A program made the position numbers and the translations under genes. Below, one piece after another: positions 19,348 to 29,675 of a stretch of 64,000 bases of DNA; positions within the stretch are counted from its first letter, which is position 1; every line of letters begins with the position of its first letter. Below the pieces are notes generated by a model, which saw only the letters and a program-made list of their open reading frames with translations, did no database searches and was not told the DNA's origin. The DNA comes from Prasinococcaceae sp. CCMP 1430 (taxonomy: Eukaryota; Prasinodermophyta; Palmophyllophyceae; Prasinococcales; Prasinococcaceae), in NCBI GenBank assembly GCA_013416795.1, contig RQSC01000033.1:98944-162943 (forward strand). Reading direction: 5' to 3'.

Positions 19348-20281
19348 TGCGCCGCGCCACGCCGCGCCGCGCGCCACGTCTGCCTGCCTGTGCGGCGCGT
19401 GCGCGGGGAACGCGGCTGGCTGCAACGGGAGCACCAGAGTGCTGACCGGGCCCGGCCGGACCCTGCCAGGAGACGAACCCAACCCCAAACGCGCGCGCTC
19501 GCCTGTCGACGTGTCTGTTGGCGCGCGGTTCGAACGAACCCCGCCGGCGGACGTTTTCGGCGCGGGTTCCGTCGAGGGCGCACGCGCGCGCGATGGCGGG
19601 CGGCGTTTCCAACTCCGGAGAAAAAAGCGCGGGGACGCGCGGCGCGCGCCGGGGTCGGAACGCATGCGCGGCGCGGAGGCCGCTCCGGTCGGGTGCGTTC
19701 GGAGGTACGAATGGGATCTCCCGTGGGGGAATTTTGAATTCGGCCGCGGCGCGCTGCTGCGCCGCGAGCGCGAGCGAAAAGCGCGGCGCGGCGGCGCGCC
19801 ACATGCCCCCTGTGCTGCCAGCGCGGCAACGATGGCACTCGCGGCGCTGCCGCCCACGGACGCCTCATTGCGGTTCGTTCGCTGAAAGGGTCCATATCTG
19901 GGGCGCGAGGGCGCCCGCGAACCTGACATTGAATGAGGCCCTCGCGCCCGGACGGCGGCCCCGGCGGGAGCGGGAGGTTTAGGTTTCGACGGGGGGCGAC
20001 CGGACCCGCCCGCGGCGCGTCCCATCCGGACGCGACGCGCGGATCTTTCGGCTGCACGCAACGCGACGAATTACGACCGAACCGCGTTGCGCGCGCGGAC
20101 CAAACCGGACCGAACCTCCCCTTCGCGCGCGCGTTTCGGTCGGTTGCGCGTTGCGGTCGGCGCGGCTCGCGCGCGCGCGCGCNGGGGTGGCGGGAGGGGA
20201 GCGCGCGCGCGCGGGCGCGGGGAGAACGCGGCGCGGATGCGGTGCCACACTGCACCTGCAGCAACACCCCCTACAGTCACC
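19348..20281. other. Divergent upstream region between BBS1 and the light-harvesting gene
   Basis: No coding region is supported. It is extremely GC-rich, with a single N at 20183 inside a CG-dinucleotide run, an AATTTTGAATTC patch at 19731-19741, and repeated TTCGG/CCGAA words near 20040-20150. It must hold the promoters of both flanking genes. Confidence 0.5.
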
Positions 20282-21455
20282 ATGGCCGCCATCACCTCCT
20301 CCTTCATGGGCGCCGCCGTGCAGGCCAAGGCCGTGCGCAAGGCGCAGGCCTCGAAGCAGCTCGCCGTGCGCGCCGACATCTACCCGGTGCGTCGAGCGGC
20401 CGCGCGAGCGCTTGCGCGGGCGGGCATGTGAGCGCGGCGCGCACGAGTCGGGAAGGGGATGGGGGAGCGCGCAGGCGAGCGGCGGCGCTGCGGAGCGCGG
20501 CACGCGCGCGCAGCTGTCGCGGCCATCGCGGCTGGCGCCCGCCATTGGGCTGGGCTGCTAGAGCGCCACTCGGATGCGCGCCGGTGCAAGGCTTGGCGGC
20601 GCAATCGATGGCTGTGGCGCGCGGGCCCGCCAACGCCGCTCGCGCTCGCTCGCTGGTGCCACAGCCGCGATCGACGCGAGGCCCGACGGCCCCGACGGCG
20701 CGCATCGCCGCTTTTGCGCGTGGGACACTCGGCCCGACCGTGACCGCGCGGCGTGCCTGGCACCGCCTCGCCGCTCCCCTCTCCGGCGTGCAAAAGTGTG
20801 CTGCAATCAATCGGGCGCTGACTCCCCCGCCCTCTTCCGCGCCCCCTCGCAGGAGTTCGGCACGTACCCGGGCGGCGGCGAGTCGCCGATCATGCCCTTC
20901 TCGGAGGAGAAGAACGCCGAGCGCGAGATCATCCACGGCCGCTTCGCCATGCTCGGCGTGACCGGCGCGTGGGCGTCGGAGAACGGCACCGGCATCCCCT
21001 GGTTCGAGGCGGGCGCCCTGTGCACCCCCGACGACTGCACCGCCATCGCGGACAAGTTCCCGGGCGCCGTCGCGCCGCTGGCCCCGGAGGGCTCCGGCTA
21101 CCCGTCGTTCGCGGCCGTGCTGGGCATTGAGATCGTCCTCATGGGCCTGGCCGAGGGCTACCGCACCGGCGTGGTGGACCCGGCGTTCGACGAGCTCACC
21201 GTCGGCGACGCCAACCCGGGCGGCCGCTTCGACCCCCTCAACCTGTCGGAGTCGAACGACCTCGAGGAGCTGAAGATCAAGGAGCTCAAGCACTGCCGCC
21301 TCGCCATGTTCGCGTGGAACGGCTGCATCAACCAGGCCATCGTCACCAAGGAGGGCCCCATCGCCAACTGGTCCGCGCACGTCGCCGACCCCATCCACGA
21401 GAACATCATGGCGCCGGGCTTCTGCAAGGACTTCACCCTGTACTGCATCCACTAA
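20282..21455 (+). CDS. Light-harvesting chlorophyll-binding (LHC superfamily) protein
   Basis: Exons 20282-20386 and 20853-21455 (intron 20387-20852, GTGCGT donor, CCCTCGCAG acceptor, phase 0) give 235 residues. The first 31 residues are a typical chloroplast transit peptide (Ala/Ser/Lys-rich, ending 'LAVRA'). The mature protein has the two LHC motif helices: 'AEREIIHGRFAMLGVTGAW' and 'LKIKELKHCRLAMFAWNG', with the E/R and H/N side chains that bind chlorophyll and lock the helices. A middle helix 'LGIEIVLMGLAEGYRTG' lies between them. It would insert in the thylakoid membrane as an antenna. Two clustered cysteine pairs ('ALCTPDDC' and the C-terminal 'CKDFTLYCIH') are unusual in plant LHCs. 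I cannot place it firmly as Lhca, Lhcb or a prasinophyte-specific type. Confidence 0.93.
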
Positions 21456-21751
21456 ATGCCTCGCGCACGGAGGGGCGGCGGCGACGGATTCGACCACCGC
21501 GGCCGCGCCGCGCGATTTTTGCCAGGGCACCCTGTAACACAGCTGAGCAGTGATGTTACTCACGCACTCCCATCTCGGCGGAGCCGCATTCTTGCTATGG
21601 GCGTGTGGCGCCACCAGAGCGTCGGGCGCCGCCCGCGCGGCTGCGGCGACTTTGTACAGGTCGGTATTGTTACATTGGCGTGCGGCTGCTGGCGCGCGCG
21701 TAGACAGCGGCGTTGCTCGCGCCCTCGCGCGGGTCGCCGGACGGTCCCCTC
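21456..21751. other. Convergent intergenic region
   Basis: Between the 3' ends of the light-harvesting gene and the VOC gene. A TGTAAC near 21534 could serve as an algal-type polyadenylation signal for the former. Nothing else is recognised. Confidence 0.4.
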
Positions 21752-22912
21752 TCAGACGTCAGCGCGCCTTCCCTCCATGCCCTCGAGCAGCGGGCACATC
21801 TTGGTCTGGAGGCTTCGCACCTCATGCTCGAGGCTGAGCAGCAGCTCGCCTCCAGGCGCGCGCAGGTCCGTGCAGCGGAACTGCACGGGCTCGAGCGGAG
21901 CATCCAGCGCGGCGAACCTGTCCGATGGCTTGGCGACGCCCGCGGCGGTCGCGCGCTCGCGCGCCTCGGCCCACCCGCGCACGTAGACGCACAGGTGCCA
22001 GCCGCGCGTGCGCCTGCTGGTCCAGTACTCTCGGGGATCGGGGGCGTCGGCGCTCTCGACGAAGGTCAGACGCTGGTAGGGGCCTACCACCACCGACCAC
22101 GCGGCGGCCTGCGCGCTCTCCAAGCCCGCCGCCTCGAAGACCTCCATGCCGAAGACGTCTCCGTACATCGCGGCGAGCTTGCGGGCGACGCCCGGCCTGA
22201 CCGGGAGCTCGAGGCCAGCGAGTGCCAGGCATTCGTCGCCGCCGCCACCCGGATGCGCGCCGATGGCGGACGGCTCCAGCGCCTCGCGCACGTCCTCAGG
22301 CGCCTCTACGAGCTCGAAAGCGTTGCCCCATGGGCAAGTCACGCGCACCACCGGGCCTGGGCAGCCGAGCTCGCCCGCGCGCGCAGACTCGTCCTTTGCG
22401 AAGGCGAACTGGGTGCCGGCGAGCGCAGGCTGCGCCCGGGCGGCCCTCAGCCGCGCCAGCGACCTCGACGCGCTGCGCACCCACAGCCGCACCACCCCTG
22501 CTAGCACCTGCGCCTCCCCTACGTACGGGCTGCCGTCCTCAACGCGTGCCTCGCGCAGCGAGTCCGACCCGCCCTCCAGGTCGCGCACGGCCTCACCGAC
22601 ACCGTCGGGCGGAGTGTCGGCGAACGGCGCGTGCACCTGCGAAACGCCGAGGTTGACGTGCAGCTGGTGCCGGCGCGTGCCGAGCGGGTGCACGGCACCC
22701 CCGAGCGCGCCCACGTAGAATGCGTGTGCCGCCGCACGGTCGGGCACGTTGAGGTTGACGTGCTCGAGCAGCGCTCCGTTGCCGCCGCCTCGCGTCAGCG
22801 AAGGCGTCACCGGGTCCATCCCCGCCGCTCTCGCACGGGGTCGGACGCGCCCCACGCCGCCACCGCGGCCTGTCCTCCGAAGAGCACCGCGCGTGCGCAG
22901 TGCGGCGCGCAT
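21752..22912 (-). CDS. Two-module VOC/glyoxalase-superfamily protein
   Basis: A 386-residue single exon. After about 30 Arg-rich residues suggesting organelle targeting ('MRAALRTRGALRRTGRGGG'), a vicinal-oxygen-chelate module begins with 'LEHVNLNVPDRAAAHAFYVG' and its metal-site-like 'RRHQLHVNLG' strand. It ends with 'CPWGNAFELVE'. A second module follows ('LELPVRPGVARKLAAMYGDV' through 'WHLCVYVRGWAEA' and 'APGGELLLSLEHEVRS'). Such proteins include glyoxalase I, extradiol dioxygenases and resistance proteins; plants and algae have uncharacterised members of this layout. The likely metal ligands in the first module are the His of 'EHVNL' and the Glu of 'AFELVE', but the reaction cannot be read from the sequence. 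The start lies only 32 bases from that of the divergent coiled-coil gene. Confidence 0.75.
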   Translation of the reverse strand: MRAALRTRGALRRTGRGGGVGRVRPRARAAGMDPVTPSLTRGGGNGALLEHVNLNVPDRAAAHAFYVGALGGAVHPLGTRRHQLHVNLGVSQVHAPFADTPPDGVGEAVRDLEGGSDSLREARVEDGSPYVGEAQVLAGVVRLWVRSASRSLARLRAARAQPALAGTQFAFAKDESARAGELGCPGPVVRVTCPWGNAFELVEAPEDVREALEPSAIGAHPGGGGDECLALAGLELPVRPGVARKLAAMYGDVFGMEVFEAAGLESAQAAAWSVVVGPYQRLTFVESADAPDPREYWTSRRTRGWHLCVYVRGWAEARERATAAGVAKPSDRFAALDAPLEPVQFRCTDLRAPGGELLLSLEHEVRSLQTKMCPLLEGMEGRRADV

Positions 22913-22944
22913 GAGCTGGTAGCGCCGCGCCGGCCGCCTCCCCC

Positions 22945-23835
22945 ATGCGACCGCTTGCGCACGCTGTGGCACGCATGATGATAGCGAATTTTGCCGCCGC
23001 ACGCACGCACGCACGCACCGCACGCCACGCGCGCGTTGCGTTTGCGCCACAAAGCGCGCGGCGCTTGCGGCCGCGGCGATGCGATCAGCCGTGCGTGGCG
23101 GCAACCGCGGCAGCGGCGCACAGGCCCGTCGCTGCGGAGCTCGCGTCAGAGCGGCTGCGCGTGGCCCAGCTCGAGGCGGCACTGGTGCAGTACGAGCAGA
23201 CGCTGCAGCGCACGCTGGACGACCGCGCGCGCGAGCGCACGCAGGCGCGCCTCGCAGCCGAGCGCGCGGTGGCAGACGTGCACGTGGCGCGCAAGGACGC
23301 GGAGGGCGCGCGGGAGACGCTCGCCGCGCTCAAGCAGCGGTACGAGGGCTCCAAGGCGGCGCTCTCCGACGCGGCGCACAATGAGAGCACGTGGCGCGCG
23401 GCGCTCGCCGCGGCGAACGAGCAGGTCGAAGCGGTCAAAGCGGAGGCGGAGGCTGCGCGCGCGGAGCGCGACGAGGAGCGCAAGCAGGCCCAGGAGCTAC
23501 TCGCGGATCTGGCGTTCACTAAGAACGAGCTGGAGATGATGGCACCACTGAAGGACCGGGTGAAGGACTTAGAAGCGGAGCTCGACGCAGCAAAGGGGGG
23601 GGTATCGGCGGCGGAGAACGCGGCGGACGCTGCGCGCACCGCCCAGGCTGAGGCGCGTACGCGGCTTGCGGACCTGCAGCACTCGCTCGACGAGCACAAG
23701 ACGATCAACTTGCGGCAGGTCAAGGCTCTCGCCAAGGAGAAAGACGCCAAAGAGAAGCTCGAAAAGGAGAATGTTGAGCTCAAGCAGCTGCTCGAGGAGG
23801 CCTTCGCCCGACTCGAGGCCGCCGGAGCGCAGTGA
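22945..23835 (+). CDS. Coiled-coil protein of unknown function
   Basis: The 296-residue frame is not one I recognise. From about residue 62 to the end it is an almost continuous alpha-helical coiled coil, rich in Ala, Glu, Arg and Lys with heptad-spaced Leu ('RVAQLEAALVQYEQTLQRTL', later 'KEKLEKENVELKQLLEEAF'). The first 55 residues are Arg/Ala/His-rich and may be a targeting peptide or non-coding, since the start is unclear (ATGs at 22945, 22975 and 22978). The C-terminal segment resembles TACC or other centrosomal coiled coils in composition only. It shares a 32-base start-to-start interval with the VOC gene on the other strand. Confidence 0.6.
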   Translation: MRPLAHAVARMMIANFAAARTHARTARHARVAFAPQSARRLRPRRCDQPCVAATAAAAHRPVAAELASERLRVAQLEAALVQYEQTLQRTLDDRARERTQARLAAERAVADVHVARKDAEGARETLAALKQRYEGSKAALSDAAHNESTWRAALAAANEQVEAVKAEAEAARAERDEERKQAQELLADLAFTKNELEMMAPLKDRVKDLEAELDAAKGGVSAAENAADAARTAQAEARTRLADLQHSLDEHKTINLRQVKALAKEKDAKEKLEKENVELKQLLEEAFARLEAAGAQ

Positions 23836-24088
23836 TGCGCTGCAGTCGCCCGCTGCACTATGGCGTGTACAGACGACTACGTTCGGGGGGTGGGGTGGGG
23901 CCGATTCGGGAGGAGCGTCGACGATGGTCGAAGGGCGAGCGAGAGGCGCAGGTCGGCACTGCGACCTACGCGCCATGCACCTGCATCATTTAGCAGATCG
24001 AGCAGCGCGCGTCAAGCGTCACGCGATAGAATGCCGCTGGCGGGGGGGTGCGCGAGCGTAAGACGAAGCAATTACTCGCCGTCGCTCA

Positions 24089-25480
24089 TCAATGGCCTGC
24101 TTTGGCGCCGCCTGCGTGGGCGCCCATGGCGCGCTCTGCAGCATCATCCGCGAGGCGCTTTGCCTGGTCGAGCTGCTCGTCCATGTCTCTGCCCTTTTCG
24201 ATGGCATCAAAGTCCTCGTTTGCGGCAGCGTGCTCGTCTTCTAGCCACGCGTCCATCTCTTCAGCCCAGCCGTCGGCCTCGCGAGCGAGCTCCGCCGCAT
24301 CGGCGGCACCGGCCGGAGGGATGCGCGCGAGCTCCGCCGCGGACTTGATCAGCGGCGCGATATAAGCCTTGGCCGCCTCGGCCGCGCGAGCTGCCAGCCC
24401 GCCAAGCCCACCGCTGGCACCAGCGGCCGCTGCTTCGGCCTCTTGCAGACGCTCCGAGCCGTACGACGTAAAAGGTGTCGATCCCCTCTGCGTCGCGGGC
24501 GCCATCTGGATCGCAACGCGCTCGCCTGCCACCGCCCGCCGCGGCGGCCGAAGCGGACCGCTGGCAGCCGCCCCGCCGCCCAGCCTCAGCGCACTTAACG
24601 CGTCACCGACCGCCCGTGCGTCTCCCGCGCTGCCGGTCTCCTCCGACACTCCGCCCAGCTCGAGTGTTGGCGCGAGCTCTCTATCTGTGAGCAGCGCGTC
24701 CCCGAGCGCGCCCTGGCCGTCGAGGCCGTCGAGGCTCGTCTCGGCCTCCGCGCCGGCCAGGGGGTTGCGAGCCACGCTTCCCCGCTGTCCCTTCTCAGCG
24801 GGCGCGTCGCTGGCACCGACTGTCGCTGCCGCACCAGCGGCGGGCGCCTCTAGCCTGGCCTTTCTCTCCGCGGCTGCGAGGCCATCCTTGTAGCCATCCA
24901 TGTAGCCCGCCGAGTACGCGCTGTCCTCAGCCTCGACGCGTGCGGCACGCGCCGCCCGCGCGTCGTCGTCTCGGCGCGCGCGCTCTGCGCGGAGCTCCCT
25001 CGCGAGCAGCCTGATGCGTCCAACGGCGGAGAGTGCAGTGCGGCGCATACCATCATACCGTGCCCGAATCGACGCGTTGAGCCGCGCGAGGCGAAGCGCG
25101 CGCGCCTCAGCCAAGCCGAGCCCTTCAAGAACGGCCGCGCGCTCCTTGGTACGGTCGCCAGCGACGCGCTCGCGTTCGGCGGCAAGCGTGTTCTCAGCTT
25201 GTGCCTGTGCAGCTGCTCGGTCCATCGCCGCGCGCTCGGCGCTCGCCGCAGCGTCTGCTGCTGCGCCGAGCTCGGTGCGCAGCGCGTCGACCTCGCGTCG
25301 CAGGTGCTCGCTGCGCTCGTGCTCGTGGCCGTACCGTGCAGCGCTCATCTCCGCCTGGGCGTGTGCTGCCGCGGCAGCAAGCCATGGCTGCGCCGCGGGG
25401 GCAGGCAGTTGCGTGCCGGTTAAGCCGCCCGTGTAAAGCGGCACGTTGAACGCGTGCCCCTGCTGCAGCAGCGAGGTTTG

Positions 25481-25578
<98 letters not shown>

Positions 25579-26035
25579 GTTGCTGCAGCCCCAGGTCTGT
25601 GCTGGCGGGCGTATGTCTGTGACGGTGCCGTTGTCTGTATGAACTGGGCGCATGGGGCGCGTCCGAAGACAGCTCGCCCGCGCCAGGGGCACCCATGCCT
25701 CCCGCACGTGCGCCGAGCGCGCGCAGCCACTCAGCGAGCATATCGTGGCCGGCCGCAGTCGCAAGCGCGAGTGCGTCGTCGCCGCTGGCGTTGCGCAGGT
25801 CGATGTAGGTGAGGTCGGGCGGGTCGGTGTCGTAAGCGCACGCGCGAAGCACCGCCTTGGCCGCGCGCTTGGCACCCGCGCGGCACGCGACGTGCAGCAG
25901 CGTGTCGCCGCTCGCCGCGTCGAGCGCGGCGCGCGGTGGCAGGCGCGACAACGCGAGCGCCTTCTTCAGCGCCTTGGCATCGTTGCGCTGCGCAGCGGCG
26001 AACGCAGCCTCGATCTCAGGCGACGGGTACGCCAT
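24089..26035 (-). CDS. Ankyrin-repeat protein with long polyglutamine tract and coiled coil
   Basis: A single exon of 648 residues. Residues 1-105 form two to three ankyrin repeats ('GDTLLHVACRAGAKRAAKAV', 'NASGDDALALATAAGHDMLA'). A glutamine tract of about 35 residues broken by two Arg follows, encoded by almost pure CAG. Next comes a coiled coil (about residues 235-380, 'HLRREVDALRTELGAAADAA'). The remainder is Ala/Gly-rich and disordered, with a C-terminal acidic helix ('WAEEMDAWLEDEHAAANEDF'). The combination suggests a scaffold; I know no named family with this layout. I start at 26035 because the ankyrin repeats begin immediately after and the frame upstream is low-complexity. It is tail-to-tail with the coiled-coil gene. 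Confidence 0.75.
25479..25588 (-). repeat. CAG/CTG trinucleotide repeat encoding polyglutamine
   Basis: CTG units on the plus strand (CAG on the coding strand) with CCG and TTG interruptions, inside the ankyrin gene. A tract this pure is expected to be length-polymorphic. Confidence 0.95.
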
Positions 26036-26298
26036 GCCGGACCCACCGCGCACACACAGTGGAGTAGTGGAAGAGGGGAGGGGGCGCGTGGGGCCACGCA
26101 CGCCGCCGCAGGCGCCGCACGCCCCGTGCACGCACAGTGGCACGGTGCCTGTGCGCCGGCACAACTTGTCTTTCTGTCCCGAGTGCATGCGCATGCACGC
26201 ACATGCACGCGCGCGTGCGTCGGTGTGTATGTACACGCGCACACGCGCGCTGTGGAATGGCGATGCGCGGCCGTGTGTGAATGTGTGTGGGGGGAATA

Positions 26299-27306
26299 TT
26301 ACAACGTGTCTGGCGTCACCACCGGCTCTGCTGCGGGCGTCGCCACCGGCTCTGCTGCGGGCGTAGCCACCGGCTCTGCTGCGAGCGCCGCCGGCGCAGC
26401 GGGCGACGCGGACGGTAGTGTGCCCCGTAGTCTGAGCACGCAGAACGCCGCCGCGCAGAAGATCACCCCTGCCCCCGACGCCGCCGCCATGGAGGCCGCC
26501 ATGCGTGTGGCAGGCGCCGCCCCGAGCCGGCGCAGCAGCGACGGTGGCGGCAGCGCGATGGGCCTTTCGGCGAGCTGTGCACGCGCGCCCGGCAGCGTGC
26601 CTTCCGTGCGAAGCAGCGCAAAGAGCGCGTTCACAACGTCTGCCATCGCACCCTGAGATAGCCGCACTGGGACCATGGACGGCGTCTTCACGCCCTCGAT
26701 GGCAAGCGTGTGCACGAGCGTGCCACGGGCAGGCTCGCGTGTCGCCGCCGCACGTGCCTGCGGCGCATCTTCAATCCACCCTATAGCATGCGCAGCGTGA
26801 CGCTCGTCCGAGATGGCGGCGCTGTCGGCCAGCGCATCCACGTCCACCACGTCGAACTTGCACGAAACCGCACCGTGCCTGCACCACTCACCCTCGCGCA
26901 CGTCGCCGCACAGGAGGCGCTCCGTGTATCTCCGCGTGCCTACGACGAGGTCGGTGAGCAGCTCCTCACTACCGTCCACCGCCCACGCGACCCGCGGCGG
27001 TTGTGGCGTGATGCCGTCCCATGGCCTTGCGTACGAGCCCAGCACCGCGCGCTCGAAGAGCTGCAGACGCACGCCGCCCTCGCCGCGCGCGCGTGCGAGC
27101 AGCGCCACGTGCCCGCAGCAGTGAAACTCGTCGCCCGCAGCTGCGGACGCGCCCGACGGCACTGCGTACGCCGCGTCGGGGACGGTGTACGTGTCGGCGG
27201 AGGCGGCGGCGGAGGTGGCGTCGCGCGCGCGNCCACACAGCACGCCGCACTGCGTGTGTGCCGAGGGCGGGGCCGGGGGCACCAAGGGGCGTGTGGCGTG
27301 CGTCAT
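26299..27306 (-). CDS. Unknown C-terminally membrane-anchored protein
   Basis: I do not recognise this protein. The better-conserved-looking part is a mixed alpha/beta region ('DEFHCCGHVALLARARGEGG', 'LFERAVLGSYARPWDG', 'WCRHGAVSCKFDVVDVDALA'). One hydrophobic segment near the C-terminus ('AASGAGVIFCAAAFCVLRLR') would make it tail-anchored. The tail is a threefold eight-residue repeat (AAEPVATP) encoded by a 24-base tandem repeat. The 5' end is uncertain: the first in-frame ATG I use (27306) overlaps the divergent DCC gene's ATG, and an N at 27232 plus a possible intron lie in between. A longer frame reaches 27474. Confidence 0.45.
   Translation of the reverse strand: MTHATRPLVPPAPPSAHTQCGVLCXRARDATSAAASADTYTVPDAAYAVPSGASAAAGDEFHCCGHVALLARARGEGGVRLQLFERAVLGSYARPWDGITPQPPRVAWAVDGSEELLTDLVVGTRRYTERLLCGDVREGEWCRHGAVSCKFDVVDVDALADSAAISDERHAAHAIGWIEDAPQARAAATREPARGTLVHTLAIEGVKTPSMVPVRLSQGAMADVVNALFALLRTEGTLPGARAQLAERPIALPPPSLLRRLGAAPATRMAASMAAASGAGVIFCAAAFCVLRLRGTLPSASPAAPAALAAEPVATPAAEPVATPAAEPVVTPDTL
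26315..26386 (+). repeat. 24-base tandem repeat, three copies
   Basis: Units at 26315, 26339 and 26363 differ at three positions in all. They encode an AAEPVATP-type octapeptide repeat at the C-terminus of the minus-strand membrane-anchored protein. Confidence 0.95.
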
Positions 27307-28164
27307 GCGCGCGGCGGGGACTCCGCATGGGACGTGTGCAGGCGCGGTCGTGGCGGCGCGTGGCGCGCAGCGCGGCCGCCGCGCGGGCACGCTGCGTCGT
27401 GCGGCTGCGCGTGCCGCAGCGGCTGCACGTCCGGGCGACGAGTTCTTCGCGGCGGGCGACGAGCGGCCCATCATCCTATTCGGTGCGAGCGCGCCGCGCC
27501 TCGTCGCGTGCGCCTCAGCGCGCGTGGCGCTGCGCGTGCGGCCAAGAGGCGCTACTCCTCGCGGCGCCCCCCTCCTGACCTCTTCGCGGCGCTCTGCACG
27601 TCACGCCTCGCCCGCCTGCGCCGCTCTGCCTGTGGAACGCACACGCGGGCCCTGGCCACGGCTTGGCGTGCTGCCAGACGGTGTGTGCAACCTCTGCAAC
27701 AACGGCGTAAACCTCGTGCTGGACCTCGACTCGGTCGGCCGCGTGCGCATGGCCGCGATGCAGAGCGAGGCCGGGCGCACGCTTCTGCGCCGTGCAGGTC
27801 GCGCGGAGGATGACCACACGTCGGTGGTCCTGGTGACTAAAGAGCGCGCGTACACGCGCTCCGAGGCGGTCTTGCGCATCGGCGAGCTCATGGACCAGGT
27901 GCGCTCCATCAGCGGGCGTGCAGGAGCGCGACGCCGCGCGTGCGTTGGCTGCGCGCCTAGTCGTGACCGATCGACGCGCTGACATGCGCGCTGCCCATTC
28001 TCCAGCCGTTCCCGCTCCCTGCGGTGGCAGCGCGCTCGCTCGTGCCGAGCTTCGTGAGGGACACGCTCTACGATGCCGTCGCAGGGTCGCGCTTCGATCT
28101 GTTCGGGCGCTCGGACGAGTGCAGACTCTCCGACGAGCGCGCCGAGGCGCGCTTCATCGCTTGA
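27305..28164 (+). CDS. DCC-family (DUF393) thiol-disulfide oxidoreductase-like protein
   Basis: Three exons, 27305-27482, 27678-27898 and 28006-28164, give 185 residues. The first intron (GTGCGA donor, CTGCCAG acceptor) splits the aspartate of the signature and its removal creates 'IILFDGVCNLCNNGVNLVLD', the diagnostic D-G-x-C-x-x-C of DCC proteins. The second (27899-28005, phase 0) joins 'RIGELMDQ' to 'PFPLPAVAARSLVPSFVRD' and the conserved ending 'YDAVAGSRFDLFGRSDECRL'. The first 40 residues are Ala/Arg/Gly-rich and look like a plastid or mitochondrial transit peptide. The family is predicted to have a thioredoxin-like redox fold, but no substrate is known. Its ATG overlaps, on the opposite strand, the possible ATG of the neighbouring gene. 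Confidence 0.85.
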
Positions 28165-28383
28165 TGCGTTGTACAAAAGTGTAAGATGTGTTCCGTGTTC
28201 AGCCGTGCGCTCTCGAGCGCTCGACATTCAAGGCGCTCAGAGCGTGTGCGTGTCGAATGCGTGCGCCTCTGTTCGCGGCACCGACGACAGGGCCCGAGGC
28301 GCGGGCGCTGGCGACGGCGAGCGGAGGCGAGCGACTCCTCAGACGAGGCGGTGACGTCGAGCTTGACTAGCAACAATAGAAAC

Positions 28384-29675
28384 TTACACCATCGCGAGCT
28401 GGCGCTCGACCTCCTCGATCTTACCCCTGATCGAGAGGTCGATCTGCGTGCTGCCGTCCGAGCCGAGGGTGAGCACCAGGCCACCGATCACCGACTCGTC
28501 CACCACCGGCTTGAGCTTGACGCTCTTGGCGCCGGTGATGTCCTGCACCTTCTTGGCGATGAGCGCCTGCTGGCCCTCCTCGAGCGCCACCGCCGAGGTC
28601 ACGGTCGCCAGCGTGGTGTTGGTCTTCGCGCAGTAGAGCGAGTCGAACTCCGACACGATCGCCTCCACGATGCTGATGCGCTGCTTGTCCACCAGCAGGC
28701 ACAGGAAGTTCTGCAGGAGCAGGCAGGGCGGAGGAGGCTTGGGTCAGCATATGGGGAATCCACGCGCGAGGGGCGGCTACGCAAAGGACCACGCCACCGG
28801 TGCGCCTACCGGGCGCTGAGCGCGCGAGAGAGGCGAGGCAGTGAAACTGGGAGGAGGCGAGGCGCGCGGCTGCACACACGGCGGGCCACCAGGCCAGGGA
28901 CACACCGGCCCTCGCCAAGCGGTTCGGAGTGGACCGGCACATCCGCCGTCGCCGCACGCCGCGATCCGCGCCCGAGCGGCGCGAGCCGGTGCGGCTTTCA
29001 ACACGAGCGAGCGAGCGAGCGAGCGAGACGGCGCAGTCCGCGACTTCTCCGAGCGCGACGCGCCGCAGCGCGCCCATGCGCACCAGGCCCCGCGGCCCCG
29101 CGCGGCCCACGCGGGCCCCGCGGCGGCGCACCGCGCCAGCCACACTTTTTTGTTTTTGATTCTGGGACCGTCGGTGCACACCGCGCGCGCGCGCACGCGC
29201 GCGCGAGGGGCTCTCCCGGCACCCTCTGTGCGCAATGCGGCGCGCTCGCGGCGCGAGCGGGCTGAAAAGAGCGTGACGATGCCTGCACGCAGGGCGGGTT
29301 CCCCCCGGATGCGGCTCGCGCCGCATGCTGGCTGCGTTTTGCAGCGGTGCGCATGCGCTCGCGCGCGCCAACCGCTGGGCATTTTTTTTTTTCGCGGCCG
29401 CGCTCGCGCGGCGCCCCGTACCTTGGTGTAGGTGCACAGCTCGAGCTCACCCGCGAGCTTGCCGAGCACGTCCTTCTTGTTCTCCGCGTCCATGACCGGG
29501 TTCATGAGGAACTCGCGCAGCTCGGCGTTGGCGAGCGCGCCCGACACCTTGTCGAGGTCGGCGTGCACGGCGTCGAGCACCTTGTTCTCGCTCGCGAGGT
29601 CCATGAGCGCGTTGGCGTAGCCCGCCGCCGGGCCGTTGTCGCCGGCCGCGCGGCACGCGACGCGGCGCGGCGCCG
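28384..29675 (-). CDS. ATPD: Chloroplast ATP synthase delta subunit (5' end lost in N gap)
   Basis: Minus-strand exons are about 29675-29422 (running into the gap) and 28710-28384; the 711-base intron 28711-29421 has a GTACGG donor and CTCCTGCAG acceptor in phase 0. The joined protein reads '...AAGYANALMDLASENKVL' through 'LCTYTK|NFLCLLVDKQRI' to 'LIAKKVQDITGAKSVKLKP' and 'TQIDLSIRGKIEEVERQL'. That is the F-type delta/OSCP family, with the C-terminal sequence of the plastid form. The delta subunit sits on top of CF1 and joins it to the peripheral stalk in the stroma. Upstream of 'AAGDNGP' the Arg-rich sequence looks like the end of a transit peptide. The gene being nuclear supports green rather than red plastid ancestry, since red-lineage plastids usually retain atpD. 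Confidence 0.9.
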
